This document shows positions 45,474 through 53,944 of a stretch of DNA of 64,000 nt, one piece after another. Source of the stretch: an uncultured Clostridia bacterium (GTDB taxonomy: Bacteria; Bacillota; Clostridia; Oscillospirales; Ruminococcaceae); assembly GCA_947632025.1 (NCBI GenBank), contig CANRNN010000001.1, forward strand, positions 248,001 through 312,000, read 5' to 3'. A program made the position numbers and the translations under genes. The notes under the pieces were generated by a model. That model was not told the origin of the DNA, searched no databases, and worked only from the letters and a program-made list of their open reading frames with translations. Every line of letters begins with the position of its first letter. Positions within the stretch are counted from its first letter, which is position 1.

Positions 45474-45893
45474 TCAGCCGCAGCCGCCGCACGATTCGCA
45501 GCTGCCCGAACAACCTGTCGGAGGTTCGGAGGGACAAGTTTCGGGATCCATTCCCTCCACCGAATAAGTGAGTATAGTGTTTATCTCGCTCATAAGCTTG
45601 TCCATTCCCTGCTTGGCTATAGTGAACATCGCCATATTTTCGTTGGACATAACGTCCTCGTATGCCTTGTGCATTTTTGCCGTAAGCTCCTTCACCTTTT
45701 CGCCGTTTACCTCTTCCGGATTTTCCTTGTCGGATTCCATGGCGAGATTCTGGCGTATAAGGTTGAATTCGCCTATAAGCCTCTGAAGCTCCTCGTCGGC
45801 ATCGTTTTTCTTCTTTGCGTCAACATACGCCTTATATCTTTCGTCCTGCTGGACCACCTTTCCGAGTGCCCTTGCCGCTTCGATAACTGTCAT
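45474..45893 (-). CDS. YlbF/YmcA (RicF/RicA) family protein with Cys-rich tail
   Basis: The 139-residue protein is an all-helical YlbF/YmcA-family member (AARALGKVVQQDERYKAYVDAKKK, LQRLIGEFNLIRQNL, MAMFTIAKQGMDKLMSEINTIL). In B. subtilis the paralogues RicA (YmcA) and RicF (YlbF) work with RicT to direct RNase Y mRNA processing and the complex carries iron-sulfur clusters. The gene sits between miaB and mutS, the position of ymcA in B. subtilis, so it is probably the RicA-type member. Its end carries five cysteines (positions about 121, 129, 133, 136, 139) that could bind a cluster. Confidence 0.88.
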   Translation of the reverse strand: MTVIEAARALGKVVQQDERYKAYVDAKKKNDADEELQRLIGEFNLIRQNLAMESDKENPEEVNGEKVKELTAKMHKAYEDVMSNENMAMFTIAKQGMDKLMSEINTILTYSVEGMDPETCPSEPPTGCSGSCESCGGCG

Positions 45894-45907
45894 AATGATT
45901 TCTCCTT

Positions 45908-47308
45908 TTATTCAATAGTTTTTCCCACAAGTATCCAATCGAATGCCTGTTCTATCTTAACGTTGACAAATCTGCCGATAAGCTCCTTGCCGCCGTCAAA
46001 ATCCACAATAACGTCCTGTGCGGTATGACCCGTAAGGAGCGTATCCTTTGACCTGCCCGTACCCTCGCACAGCACACGCAGCGTCTTTCCGACGTACTTT
46101 TCGTACATTCCGCGACCTATCTCGGACTGGACGTCCAAAAGCTCCCTGAACCATTTCCCCTTTTCCTCTGCGGATACGGGGTCGTCCATCGCGGCGGCTT
46201 TCGTGCCTTTTCTCGGACTGAAAATAAACGTGTACAGCGAATCATACTTTACTTCTCGTATAAGCGAGAGCGTTTCACCGAATTCCTCATATGTTTCCCC
46301 CGGAAACCCAACGATTACATCGGAGGTAAGCGCCGCGTCGGGAATTTTTTCACGGATATATTCTGTTATCCTCAGATAATCCTCTCGCGTGTAATGGCGG
46401 TTCATAAGCTCCAGTATCCTGTTTGAGCCGCTTTGTACGGGAAGATGAAAATGCCGCGTTACCTTTTCACATTTGGCTATAGTATCGACAAGCTCACGCG
46501 TTGCGTCCTTGGGGTGGCTTGACATATAGCATATTTTGAATTCCCCATCTATAGCGTTTATCCTGCGCAGAAGCTCAGGAAAGCTCGTTCCGAGATCCTT
46601 GCCGTAGGAATTGACGTTCTGCCCCAAAAGCAGTATTTCGCGGGCGCCGTTTTTAACAGCGCTCTCTACTTCCGAAATTATATCCGACAGTTCCCGCGAG
46701 CGCTCTCTGCCTCTTACATACGGCACTATGCAATAGCTGCAGAAATTATTGCACCCATACATTATCGGGACACTTGCCTTTATCTTGCTTTCACGGCGTA
46801 TCGGAAGCCCCTCGGCTATAACGCCGTCGTTTTTCGGGATATAGAATTCGCGCTTTCGCTCGGTAAGCTGACGGTACAAAAGCTCCGGCAACGTATGCAG
46901 AGCGTTCGTTCCGAACACCATATCGACGTGCGGGAAGCTGCGCTTTATCCTTTTCACAATATGCTCCTGCTCGACCATACAACCGCACACGCCAATTATC
47001 ATATCGGGGCGGGCATTTTTATTGTGCTTCAGCGCTCCGAGATTCCCGAACACCCTGTCCTCGGCGTTTTCGCGGACGGCGCAGGTGTTGAATATCACAA
47101 GATCCGCCCCTTCGGGAGAATCGCAGAAGCCGTAGCCCATATAGGCGAGCATTCCTTTTATTTTCTCGCCGTCGCTTACGTTCTGCTGACAGCCGAACGT
47201 ATGCACATACGCTGTCGGCGGGCTTTCGCGGGAGCTTAAAAGCTCCGATACCTTATCCGAAAATCCGCGCTGGAGCGAAAGCTCCTCTGCGGTTATCCTT
47301 GAAGTCAT
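45908..47308 (-). CDS. miaB: tRNA-2-methylthio-N6-isopentenyladenosine37 synthase
   Basis: MiaB adds sulfur and a methyl group to i6A37 in tRNA. The 466-residue protein has the N-terminal methylthiotransferase domain with three cluster cysteines (TFGCQQNVSD, FNTCAVREN, GVCGCMVEQEH), the radical SAM motif GCNNFCSYCIVPYVRGRERSR, and a C-terminal TRAM domain (LLTGHTAQDVIVDFDG). The prior gene recD2 ends 40 bases upstream. MiaA is encoded in the same run. Confidence 0.96.
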   Translation of the reverse strand: MTSRITAEELSLQRGFSDKVSELLSSRESPPTAYVHTFGCQQNVSDGEKIKGMLAYMGYGFCDSPEGADLVIFNTCAVRENAEDRVFGNLGALKHNKNARPDMIIGVCGCMVEQEHIVKRIKRSFPHVDMVFGTNALHTLPELLYRQLTERKREFYIPKNDGVIAEGLPIRRESKIKASVPIMYGCNNFCSYCIVPYVRGRERSRELSDIISEVESAVKNGAREILLLGQNVNSYGKDLGTSFPELLRRINAIDGEFKICYMSSHPKDATRELVDTIAKCEKVTRHFHLPVQSGSNRILELMNRHYTREDYLRITEYIREKIPDAALTSDVIVGFPGETYEEFGETLSLIREVKYDSLYTFIFSPRKGTKAAAMDDPVSAEEKGKWFRELLDVQSEIGRGMYEKYVGKTLRVLCEGTGRSKDTLLTGHTAQDVIVDFDGGKELIGRFVNVKIEQAFDWILVGKTIE

Positions 47309-47348
47309 AACAATTCCTCGATAATATTATTCTCAGTAAATGAAAGCT

Positions 47349-49586
47349 TTACTCGTTTACAAAATGGTCTTCCAGCATAAATTTAAGGCAGGAGAACCGC
47401 TCAAAACGGCGGTCCTGATTCACCATTTCGCATACCTTCGCTTCTGTTCCGATGATGATGAGGGTTTTCTTTGCCCGTGTAACGGCAGTATACAGCAGGT
47501 TGCGGTATGAAAGCCTGTCCATTCTTACCGGAAGCAGGATAATAACAGCCGGATACTCGCTGCCCTGACTTTTATGTACTGTCATAGCGTAGGCGTGTTC
47601 GAGCTTTTTCAGCATTTCACTGTCATAGCACGCCGTTCTGCCCTCAAAATCTATATCACACTTATGGTTCACCTTATCGGTGTTTATAATTTTCCCTATA
47701 TCGCCGTTGAAGATACCGTGAGATACCTCGTCGCCGCGCCTCCACTCAACGTCGTAATCGTTGCGCGTCTGCATTATCTTGTCGCCGTCACGGATAAGCA
47801 CTCCCATATAATTCATTTCGCGCTTGTCCTTGCTCGGAGGATTTAAGGCGAGCTGAAGCTCCTTATTCACATTTTCTGTTCCTACAACACCCATTCTCGA
47901 CAGGCAAAGCACTTGGATATCGTCCTTCGGGTCGTAACCGTAGGCTTTCGGAAGCCGCGTCTTGCAAAGCTGTATGACAAGCCGCAGGGTATTTTCCTCG
48001 CTGTCGGAACGCATAAAGAAAAAGTCGTTGTCCCTGACCGAAAGCTCCGGCATTTCGCCGTGAATAATACTGTGAGCATTCGTTACGATAAGGCTTTTCG
48101 CTGCCTGACGGAATATCTCCTTAAGCTCCACTACGGGGACATAGCCGCTGTCGATAAGGTCACGCAGTATATTTCCCGCCCCCACGCTCGGCAGCTGATT
48201 GGAATCGCCCACCATTACCAGCCGTGCGGAATTTTTAAGCGCCCGCAGCAGCGACGCGAACAGCTGTGTGTCGACCATTGACATCTCGTCGATAATAACT
48301 ATGTCGCAGTCAAGCGGATTTTCCTCGCAGTGTCTGAAAACGATAACTCCGTCGGCGGAGTGGTCGACTTCAAGCAGTCTGTGTATCGTCTGGGCTGGAG
48401 CGCCCGTAAGGTCAGACATTCTTTTCGCAGCACGTCCCGTCGGAGCGGCAAGCTTTATGCGCATTCCACGCCGCCTGCAAAGCTCTATAACTCCGTTAAG
48501 CGTCGTGGTTTTTCCCGTACCCGGTCCTCCCGTAAGGATAAAAACGTGATTGTTCATACAAGCGTTTATCGCTTCGAGCTGTCGGGATTCGTAGGTTATG
48601 CCGTTTGATATGGCTACCGCCGTTATCTCGTCGGTGAAATCCGTTTCGCCGCCGTCGTCATAGCGGAGCATATCGTATATTTTCTGTGCGATAAAAGTTT
48701 CCGATATAAAATATTCCGAGAGAAATATGTAATGCCTGTCGTAAATATCGCAGCTTACCAGATCTCCTGCCGAAACGGCATTCTGCAGCGCCGAATAATA
48801 GAGCTTGTCGCTTACTATCAGTGCCTGTGTGACGGATATGCACAGCGAACTTTCAGGCAGACAGCAATGTCCCTCCCCTGCGGCTCGTTTAAGCATACAG
48901 ATTATTCCCGCGTAAACTCGCTCCTCGCTGTTCGGCGGGAAATCCAGATCCTGCGCTATACGTTCCGCGTCCTCGAACTTCAGGTCGATACCTGACGAAC
49001 ACAGCAGATACGGATTTTTGCAAACCTCGCGTATAAGCTCCGCTCCGTAAGCGCGCCATGCGGCTGAGATAACATACTGCGGCACGGAATACTTCGAGAA
49101 AAACGTCATGACCTTACGAAGTCCCGTGATGTTGTGGAATTCCATACCGATGAGCTTTGCCTTTTCACGGGTAACGCCCTTTATCTCTGCCAGACGTTCG
49201 GGTTCGCTTTCTATGACCTCGATGGTATGCTCGCCGAAGCGGCTTACTATTTTTCCGGCAAGCGACGCGCCCACGCCCTTTATAGCACCCGACGCGAGAT
49301 ATTTCCGTATGGCGTTCGTATCCGAAGGCAGTGTGCGGTCGAATATCTCCACCTTGAACTGCCTGCCGTACTTCGGGCTGTTGACATAATTTCCGTACAT
49401 CAGAAGCCGCTCGCCCTCGCGTACGTCGCCCATACAGCCAACCGCAGTGACAAGCTCGCTGCCTATCTTCATATCAAGCACGATGTAGGCGGAATTTTCG
49501 TTGTAATATACCACGTCCTCCACGTCGCCGCTAAGCTGTATAAGCTCCTGTTTTTCCTCGCCGGAACGATTCGTTGAGAGATCCAT
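47349..49586 (-). CDS. recD2: ATP-dependent DNA helicase RecD2
   Basis: RecD2 is a 5'-3' SF1B helicase not associated with RecBC. I start at the ATG at 49586 (AGGTGA upstream); earlier frame runs into the neighbouring gene. The 745-residue protein has the N-terminal OB/HhH region (LASGAIKGVGASLAGKIVSRFG, LAEIKGVTREKAKLIG), Walker A LTGGPGTGKTTT near 354-361, Walker B VIIDEMSMVD, GDSNQLPSVGAG, and motif VI near YTAVTRAKKTL with HKSQGSEYPAV before it. It lies 10 bases after a small membrane protein gene. Confidence 0.94.
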   Translation of the reverse strand: MDLSTNRSGEEKQELIQLSGDVEDVVYYNENSAYIVLDMKIGSELVTAVGCMGDVREGERLLMYGNYVNSPKYGRQFKVEIFDRTLPSDTNAIRKYLASGAIKGVGASLAGKIVSRFGEHTIEVIESEPERLAEIKGVTREKAKLIGMEFHNITGLRKVMTFFSKYSVPQYVISAAWRAYGAELIREVCKNPYLLCSSGIDLKFEDAERIAQDLDFPPNSEERVYAGIICMLKRAAGEGHCCLPESSLCISVTQALIVSDKLYYSALQNAVSAGDLVSCDIYDRHYIFLSEYFISETFIAQKIYDMLRYDDGGETDFTDEITAVAISNGITYESRQLEAINACMNNHVFILTGGPGTGKTTTLNGVIELCRRRGMRIKLAAPTGRAAKRMSDLTGAPAQTIHRLLEVDHSADGVIVFRHCEENPLDCDIVIIDEMSMVDTQLFASLLRALKNSARLVMVGDSNQLPSVGAGNILRDLIDSGYVPVVELKEIFRQAAKSLIVTNAHSIIHGEMPELSVRDNDFFFMRSDSEENTLRLVIQLCKTRLPKAYGYDPKDDIQVLCLSRMGVVGTENVNKELQLALNPPSKDKREMNYMGVLIRDGDKIMQTRNDYDVEWRRGDEVSHGIFNGDIGKIINTDKVNHKCDIDFEGRTACYDSEMLKKLEHAYAMTVHKSQGSEYPAVIILLPVRMDRLSYRNLLYTAVTRAKKTLIIIGTEAKVCEMVNQDRRFERFSCLKFMLEDHFVNE

Positions 49587-49596
49587 TATATAAAAT

Positions 49597-49887
49597 TCAC
49601 CTGTTCCGTTCTGCAAATTCGCTCTCGCCGATAATTTCCACATCGGGATAACGGGCAAAGAGAGCCCTTGTTTTCTCGTCCGTGCTGTCCGCTATGACAA
49701 AGACCTTTCCGATATTGGGATTGCTTCGGAGATTTTCGAGAAGCTCTGTTATATATTCGTTGTTTTTTACATAAATTTCAAACTTCCGCACACTGCTTTC
49801 AAAAAGCGCCCTGTACAGCACATGGACAAGAGCCGCCATTCCGAAAACAGAAATAAATATCAATGCGAAAACATATAAGAACCGCAT
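49597..49887 (-). CDS. Small single-pass membrane protein, unknown
   Basis: I start at the ATG at 49887, with GAGGTG 7 bases upstream. The 96-residue product has an N-terminal membrane helix (FLYVFALIFISVFGMAALVHVLY) followed by a soluble alpha/beta-like part (YVKNNEYITELLENLRSNPNIGKVFVIADSTDEKTRALFARYPDVEIIG) that reads like a small glycosyltransferase- or Rossmann-like strand-helix pattern. I do not recognise a family. It lies between prmA and recD2 and is co-directional with both. Confidence 0.75.
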   Translation of the reverse strand: MRFLYVFALIFISVFGMAALVHVLYRALFESSVRKFEIYVKNNEYITELLENLRSNPNIGKVFVIADSTDEKTRALFARYPDVEIIGESEFAERNR

Positions 49888-49930
49888 AAAAATCACCTCG
49901 TGATATTTTATGCCGTTCAAAGGATTTTGC

Positions 49931-50893
49931 CTACCGCGAGAGCTTAACGCAGTTCCAGCCCTCCTCATGCTTCTGGAAAACGGTTTTCCAGCCTGCAGCT
50001 TTCAGCGCGTAAAGGACTTCTTCAAGCCGCTCGTCGATTATTCCCGAAACGATAAGAACGCCGCTCTCTGCCGCAAACTCCGAAAAATACGGACTCATAT
50101 CAATTATAACGTCCGCGACGATATTCGCGCATATAACGTCAAATCCGCCGCCTATTTTTTCGCGCAGGCTCTTGTCCTCGGCAATATTCCCGCAGAACGC
50201 CGAAAAGTTTTCAAATCTGTTCTTTTTTATATTCTCGGAGGCTGTGTTTACGGCGTTCTCGAAAATATCGCAGACCGAAGCTTTTTCTGCTCCGAGCAGG
50301 AACGCTGCTATTGTCAAAATACCGCTCCCGCAGCCGAGGTCCAGAACCTTATCACCGTCCTTTATCGTATCTTCAAGTGTTTCAATTACCATTTTTGTGG
50401 TGTGGTGCTGACCCGTGCCGAACGTTGACGCAGGATCTATTTCGAGAATTCTGTCGCCCTCTCGTGCGTCAAAATCCTCCCACGACGGTTTGATTATAAT
50501 GCTTTTTCCGATACGAAACGGCTTATAATATTTTTTCCAGTTGTTTGCCCAGTCTTCTTCCTTGACATTGGCAAGCTCCATTCTCAGATTTCCGTAAAAT
50601 CCGTCAGAATTTGAGAGTTTCAATTCTTCTATCATAGAACGGATACTTTCGAGCTGTTCTTTTCCTTGGGCATTGTCGTGAACGTAAACGGTAATGTGCG
50701 GCTCAACGGTTTTAAGTCCCATAAGACTGTCGTCGACGTAGTCCCAGTTTGCGTTCTTGTCGGCAAGGAATTCCTCAAAATCGGCGCTGTCCGATATAAT
50801 GAATCCCGTTATCCCGAAATCCGAAAGTCTTGCCGTTATTCCGTCGACAGCCGCCGACGACGTAAAAATATCTATCTGAATAAAGTTGTCCAT
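49931..50893 (-). CDS. prmA: Ribosomal protein L11 methyltransferase
   Basis: PrmA trimethylates lysines and the N-terminus of ribosomal protein L11. The 320-residue protein has an N-terminal substrate-recognition domain (about 1-120), the ASTFGTGQHHTTKM segment, SAM motif I DLGCGSGILTIAA and motif IV VICANIVADVI. Its mRNA leader contains the structured repeat at 50907-51048, placed between the promoter (51049-51077) and the GAGGTAATT ribosome site. Confidence 0.95.
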   Translation of the reverse strand: MDNFIQIDIFTSSAAVDGITARLSDFGITGFIISDSADFEEFLADKNANWDYVDDSLMGLKTVEPHITVYVHDNAQGKEQLESIRSMIEELKLSNSDGFYGNLRMELANVKEEDWANNWKKYYKPFRIGKSIIIKPSWEDFDAREGDRILEIDPASTFGTGQHHTTKMVIETLEDTIKDGDKVLDLGCGSGILTIAAFLLGAEKASVCDIFENAVNTASENIKKNRFENFSAFCGNIAEDKSLREKIGGGFDVICANIVADVIIDMSPYFSEFAAESGVLIVSGIIDERLEEVLYALKAAGWKTVFQKHEEGWNCVKLSR

Positions 50894-50906
50894 AATTACC
50901 TCAATT

Positions 50907-51048
50907 AGAAATAAGAGATTAGAAGTAAGGGGTAAGAGTTCAAGGTACGTCGGCTAGCGCCGACGATTGAATTGCTACGCAACAGATTATTACGGCGCGT
51001 ATAAGCCACGCGCACTCTCTAACCTCTTACCTCTAACATCTAACCTCT
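50907..51048 (-). repeat. Structured 142-bp inverted-repeat element in the prmA leader
   Basis: The ends are 32-base imperfect inverted repeats (50907-50938 and 51017-51048; 24 of 32 positions match). They are built of short repeated units of TTAGAGG/TAAGAGG type. Between them lie two strong hairpins: CGTCGGC-TAGC-GCCGACG (50948-50965) and GCGCGT/ACGCGC (50995-51013), plus a small TTGC/GCAA hairpin. Read in the prmA direction, four of the eight mismatches become G-U pairs, so the RNA form in that direction is the more stable one. No open frame is inside. It looks like a MITE-like or structured-RNA repeat that now forms the leader of prmA. Confidence 0.7.
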
Positions 51049-51077
51049 ATTATACCATATCTTGTATTAAAAATCAA
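51049..51077 (-). promoter_or_regulatory. Promoter of prmA operon
   Basis: On the minus strand TTGATT (51077-51072) and TATAAT (51054-51049) are 17 bases apart with TATGG before the -10. Transcription would begin just inside the repeat element, giving a leader of about 150 bases. Confidence 0.7.
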
Positions 51078-51110
51078 GTACCTTTCACAAAACGGCTTTC
51101 AAAATGAAAA

Positions 51111-51130
51111 GCCTCCGAATTTCGGAGGCT
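51111..51130 (-). terminator. Terminator after the lipoprotein gene and its relic
   Basis: AGCCTCCGAA and TTCGGAGGCT are perfectly complementary (8 bp with a 4-base loop when folded), followed on the minus strand by TTTTCATTTTG. Confidence 0.8.
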
Positions 51131-51137
51131 GAAAAAA

Positions 51138-51221
51138 TTATTGTTCGGGAATTTCACCCGAATTGCAAGCCGAAAGCGAAAGTGCGCAGAGCAGAGAAAG
51201 AGTTGCAATTGTTTTTCGCAG
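51138..51221 (-). pseudogene. Relic of a lipoprotein signal peptide (truncated duplicate)
   Basis: Fourteen bases after the stop codon of the lipoprotein gene, an 84-base frame encodes a lipoprotein signal (RKTIATLSLLCALSLSAC, then NSGEIPEQ) and stops at TAA. A 56-base part (51144-51199) matches the start region of the neighbouring gene at 51 of 56 positions, and the AGGAAATTCT ribosome region is also kept. The start codon is now CTG. It is the remains of a second, tandem lipoprotein gene that has lost its body. Confidence 0.75.
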
Positions 51222-51235
51222 AATTTCCTACTATG

Positions 51236-52222
51236 TTATCTCAAAACTTCGACTGCCGCGGGTTCGCCGAGGCAAGCCATATAGCTGTATTTGGACTTTA
51301 TCACGGGGTCTTTTATCGTGATTTTCACGCGGACGGTATCTCCCGGCTCTAAACCGTCAAAATCTATATCGTAGTCGTACATATTGCCGAGTTCAAAATA
51401 ATTCAATTCCCCGTACATCATGCCCCATGACGCTGACGCTCTGTGAAAGATGCCCTTCGGCTCAAATTCGGGGATATATTCATATAACACCGCAGGGATT
51501 TTTGAAGCGCATTCGCCGTCGGGATAAAACCACATATCGCCCGATGAAAAATACCCCTCTGTTTCCATAATCTGGATACAGCCTGTCATCTCAATCTCGC
51601 CCTCGTAGTCAATTTCCCCGTCTGTAAGATAAATTCCCGGAATTGTGTCGGGGTCAACCTCCTCTTCCCACACCGCAAAACTGTTCGAGAATATCGCCTG
51701 CGCGGATTTTACGGTAAGAGAGCCGAATTTATCGCCGACATTTATTCTGAAATAATCATAGCTCCGCGGAAGCTCCTCGCCCGAATACGTCCGACCGTCT
51801 TCTGTTTCCGTAAATTTTTCGGGAGATTCCGTAACGTTTACGTTAAGGCGCGGGAAAAACCCATACGTAAACCCCTCGCACACGGCTTGCAGGCATTCGG
51901 GGGTGGTGAACGTTTCCTTGTTGAACGCACCAAGCGGGTACTGCACGTGTTCGTGAGTGCCGAGAAATTCCGCGCCTTCCTGATATTTCGTGATCTGCGA
52001 CGTGTAAATTACCGTGCCGTCGGGGCAGGTCAGAAAGGTAGGCTCGCCTGCGGGAACTTCGGGTTCGGAGCTTTCTGGTTCGCTTTCAGAAATTTCCGAC
52101 GAAGTATTTTCGGAAACGGTACTTGATCTCTCGTCGGAGCTTTCGGGAATTTCACCCGAATCACAAGCCGAAAGCGTAAGTGTACAGAGCAGAGAAAGTG
52201 TAATTGCAGTTAATTTTTTCAT
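51236..52222 (-). CDS. Predicted lipoprotein of unknown function
   Basis: The 328-residue product has a lipobox LSAC with C20 as the lipidated residue. A Ser/Glu/Pro-rich linker (about 22-60) leads to an acidic, Tyr/Phe-rich extracellular domain with beta-strand character (GDTVRVKITIKDPVIKSKYSYMACLGEPAAVEVLR at the end). I do not recognise a family. A relic with the same signal sequence lies directly downstream, so the gene probably arose as one of a tandem pair. It would be processed by LspA. Confidence 0.8.
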   Translation of the reverse strand: MKKLTAITLSLLCTLTLSACDSGEIPESSDERSSTVSENTSSEISESEPESSEPEVPAGEPTFLTCPDGTVIYTSQITKYQEGAEFLGTHEHVQYPLGAFNKETFTTPECLQAVCEGFTYGFFPRLNVNVTESPEKFTETEDGRTYSGEELPRSYDYFRINVGDKFGSLTVKSAQAIFSNSFAVWEEEVDPDTIPGIYLTDGEIDYEGEIEMTGCIQIMETEGYFSSGDMWFYPDGECASKIPAVLYEYIPEFEPKGIFHRASASWGMMYGELNYFELGNMYDYDIDFDGLEPGDTVRVKITIKDPVIKSKYSYMACLGEPAAVEVLR

Positions 52223-52283
52223 AGAATTTCCTCCTTTTTTTCTTCCTCTAATCTTATAGACGCAAATTAAGCCAAAACCTTAC

Positions 52284-52311
52284 AAAAAAGGACGCTCCCG
52301 AAAGAGCGCCC
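52284..52311 (-). terminator. Terminator after ilvC
   Basis: On the minus strand GGGCGCTC pairs with GAGCGTCC (one G-U), with a short loop, followed by six Ts. It ends the ilvB-ilvH-ilvC transcript. Confidence 0.9.
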
Positions 52312-52354
52312 TGTATGTTTTGTGATTTTACAAATGTTTTCCGAAACGGGAAAA

Positions 52355-53344
52355 TCACTTGTTCCAGTCGTACAGCTTGCGGATCTCCGCGCCGACCTGT
52401 TCGAGCTGGTGAGAAGCCTCTATGCGGCGGCAAGCGTTGAAGTGAAGTCTGCCGGTCTTGTTCTCGTTTATCCACTTTGCCGCGAAAGTGCCGTCCTGAA
52501 TTTCCTGAAGTATCTTCTTCATTTCCTTCTTGGTTTCCTCGGTGATAAGGCGCTTGCCCGTTTCGTAGTCGCCGAACTCTGCGGTATCGGAAATGGAGTA
52601 TCTCATCATAGCGAAACCGCCCTTGTAGATAAGGTCAACGATAAGCTTCATCTCGTGAATGCACTCAAAGTAAGCGTTCTGGGGATCGTAACCCGCTTCT
52701 ACGAGAGTTTCAAAGCCTGCCTTCATCAAAGCGGTAACGCCGCCGCAGAGGACAGCCTGCTCGCCGAAGAGGTCGGTTTCGGTTTCCATTTTGAATGTGG
52801 TTTCGAGAACGCCCGCTCTTGCGCCGCCGATGCCTGCAGCGTATGCAAGACCCGTGTCAAGCGCTCTTCCCGTAGCGTCCTGATGTACGGCGATAAGGCA
52901 CGGAACACCCTTACCCTCAACATACTCGGAACGAACGGTATGACCCGGACCTTTCGGTGCTATCATAACAACGTCCACGTCAGCGGGAGGAACGATAAGT
53001 CCAAAATGGATATTGAATCCGTGTGCGAACATAAGCGTCTTGCCGGCGGTGAGGTTCGGGAGAATGCTCTCCTGATAAAGAGCCTGCTGCTTCTCATCGT
53101 TGATGAGGATCATTATGATGTCGGCTTTCTTTGCGGCTTCTGCTGCAACAGCGACCTCAAGACCCGCTTCCTCTGCCTTTTTCCAGCTCTTCGAGCCCTC
53201 GTACAGACCTACTATCACCTTAACGCCGCTGTCCTTTAAGTTGAGCGCGTGTGCGTGACCCTGCGAACCGTAGCCTATGATAGCTACCGTCTTGCCCGAC
53301 AGTGCGGACAGATTGCAGTCCTCGGAATGATACATCTTTGCCAT
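52355..53344 (-). CDS. ilvC: Ketol-acid reductoisomerase
   Basis: IlvC isomerises and reduces acetolactate, the second step of branched-chain amino acid synthesis. The 329-residue class I protein has the Rossmann motif [15 protein letters not shown], the [13 protein letters not shown] segment and the metal-binding acidic residues in [12 protein letters not shown] and [18 protein letters not shown]. It follows ilvH by 83 bases, with an AGGAG site. It uses the product of either AHAS in this window. Confidence 0.96.
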   Translation of the reverse strand: MAKMYHSEDCNLSALSGKTVAIIGYGSQGHAHALNLKDSGVKVIVGLYEGSKSWKKAEEAGLEVAVAAEAAKKADIIMILINDEKQQALYQESILPNLTAGKTLMFAHGFNIHFGLIVPPADVDVVMIAPKGPGHTVRSEYVEGKGVPCLIAVHQDATGRALDTGLAYAAGIGGARAGVLETTFKMETETDLFGEQAVLCGGVTALMKAGFETLVEAGYDPQNAYFECIHEMKLIVDLIYKGGFAMMRYSISDTAEFGDYETGKRLITEETKKEMKKILQEIQDGTFAAKWINENKTGRLHFNACRRIEASHQLEQVGAEIRKLYDWNK

Positions 53345-53427
53345 TGTTATTATCTCCTTTGAAAATTTATTCGACGCTTTTCAGCGAGGTTTTGACTTTA
53401 ACCGGAGGCTGTTTACATAAACAGGCT

Positions 53428-53925
53428 CTAATTCTTGACCGTAACGGCGGCTTCGCCTTTTTGTATGGCGATAGTGCCCGTGCGGACTATTTCCTTTATC
53501 CCGTAAGGTCGCAGAAGCTCCTCGAAATTATTGATATTCTGCACGCTGTCGGACATTTCTATCGTCACGGAATTTGCGGATATATCCGAAATCTTGCCGT
53601 GGAAAAGCTCGCATATAGACAGGATCTCAGGACGCTGCTTTGCGGTGCAGTTGATCTTTATGAGGATAAGCTCCCTCGGCACCATACTGTCGGGAGATAA
53701 GGTCTTGACCTTGATAACATCTATCAGCTTATTAAGCTGCTTTTCTATCTGTTCGAGAGTATAATCGCTGCCGTCGGCGACTATCGTTATGCGCGACACC
53801 TTCTCGTCGTCCGTCACGCCCACCGCGAGAGAATCAATATTGAACCCTCTTCTTGCGAATAGTCCCGCTACTCTTGCCAGAACGCCCGCGTGATTTTCCA
53901 CGAGGACAGAAATAGTGTGTTTCAT
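53428..53925 (-). CDS. ilvH: Acetolactate synthase small subunit (second copy)
   Basis: I start at the ATG at 53925 because AAGGA is at good spacing and the product begins with the usual MKHTISVLVENHAGVLARVAGLFARRGFNIDSL ACT domain. The 165-residue length is standard for IlvH; it is slightly longer than IlvN at 22562. The second domain (ISDISANSVTIEMSDS, RPYGIKEIVRTGTIAI) is intact. It lies 19 bases after the large subunit gene. Confidence 0.94.
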   Translation of the reverse strand: MKHTISVLVENHAGVLARVAGLFARRGFNIDSLAVGVTDDEKVSRITIVADGSDYTLEQIEKQLNKLIDVIKVKTLSPDSMVPRELILIKINCTAKQRPEILSICELFHGKISDISANSVTIEMSDSVQNINNFEELLRPYGIKEIVRTGTIAIQKGEAAVTVKN

Positions 53926-53944
53926 CTTAATTTCCTTGCCCTCC

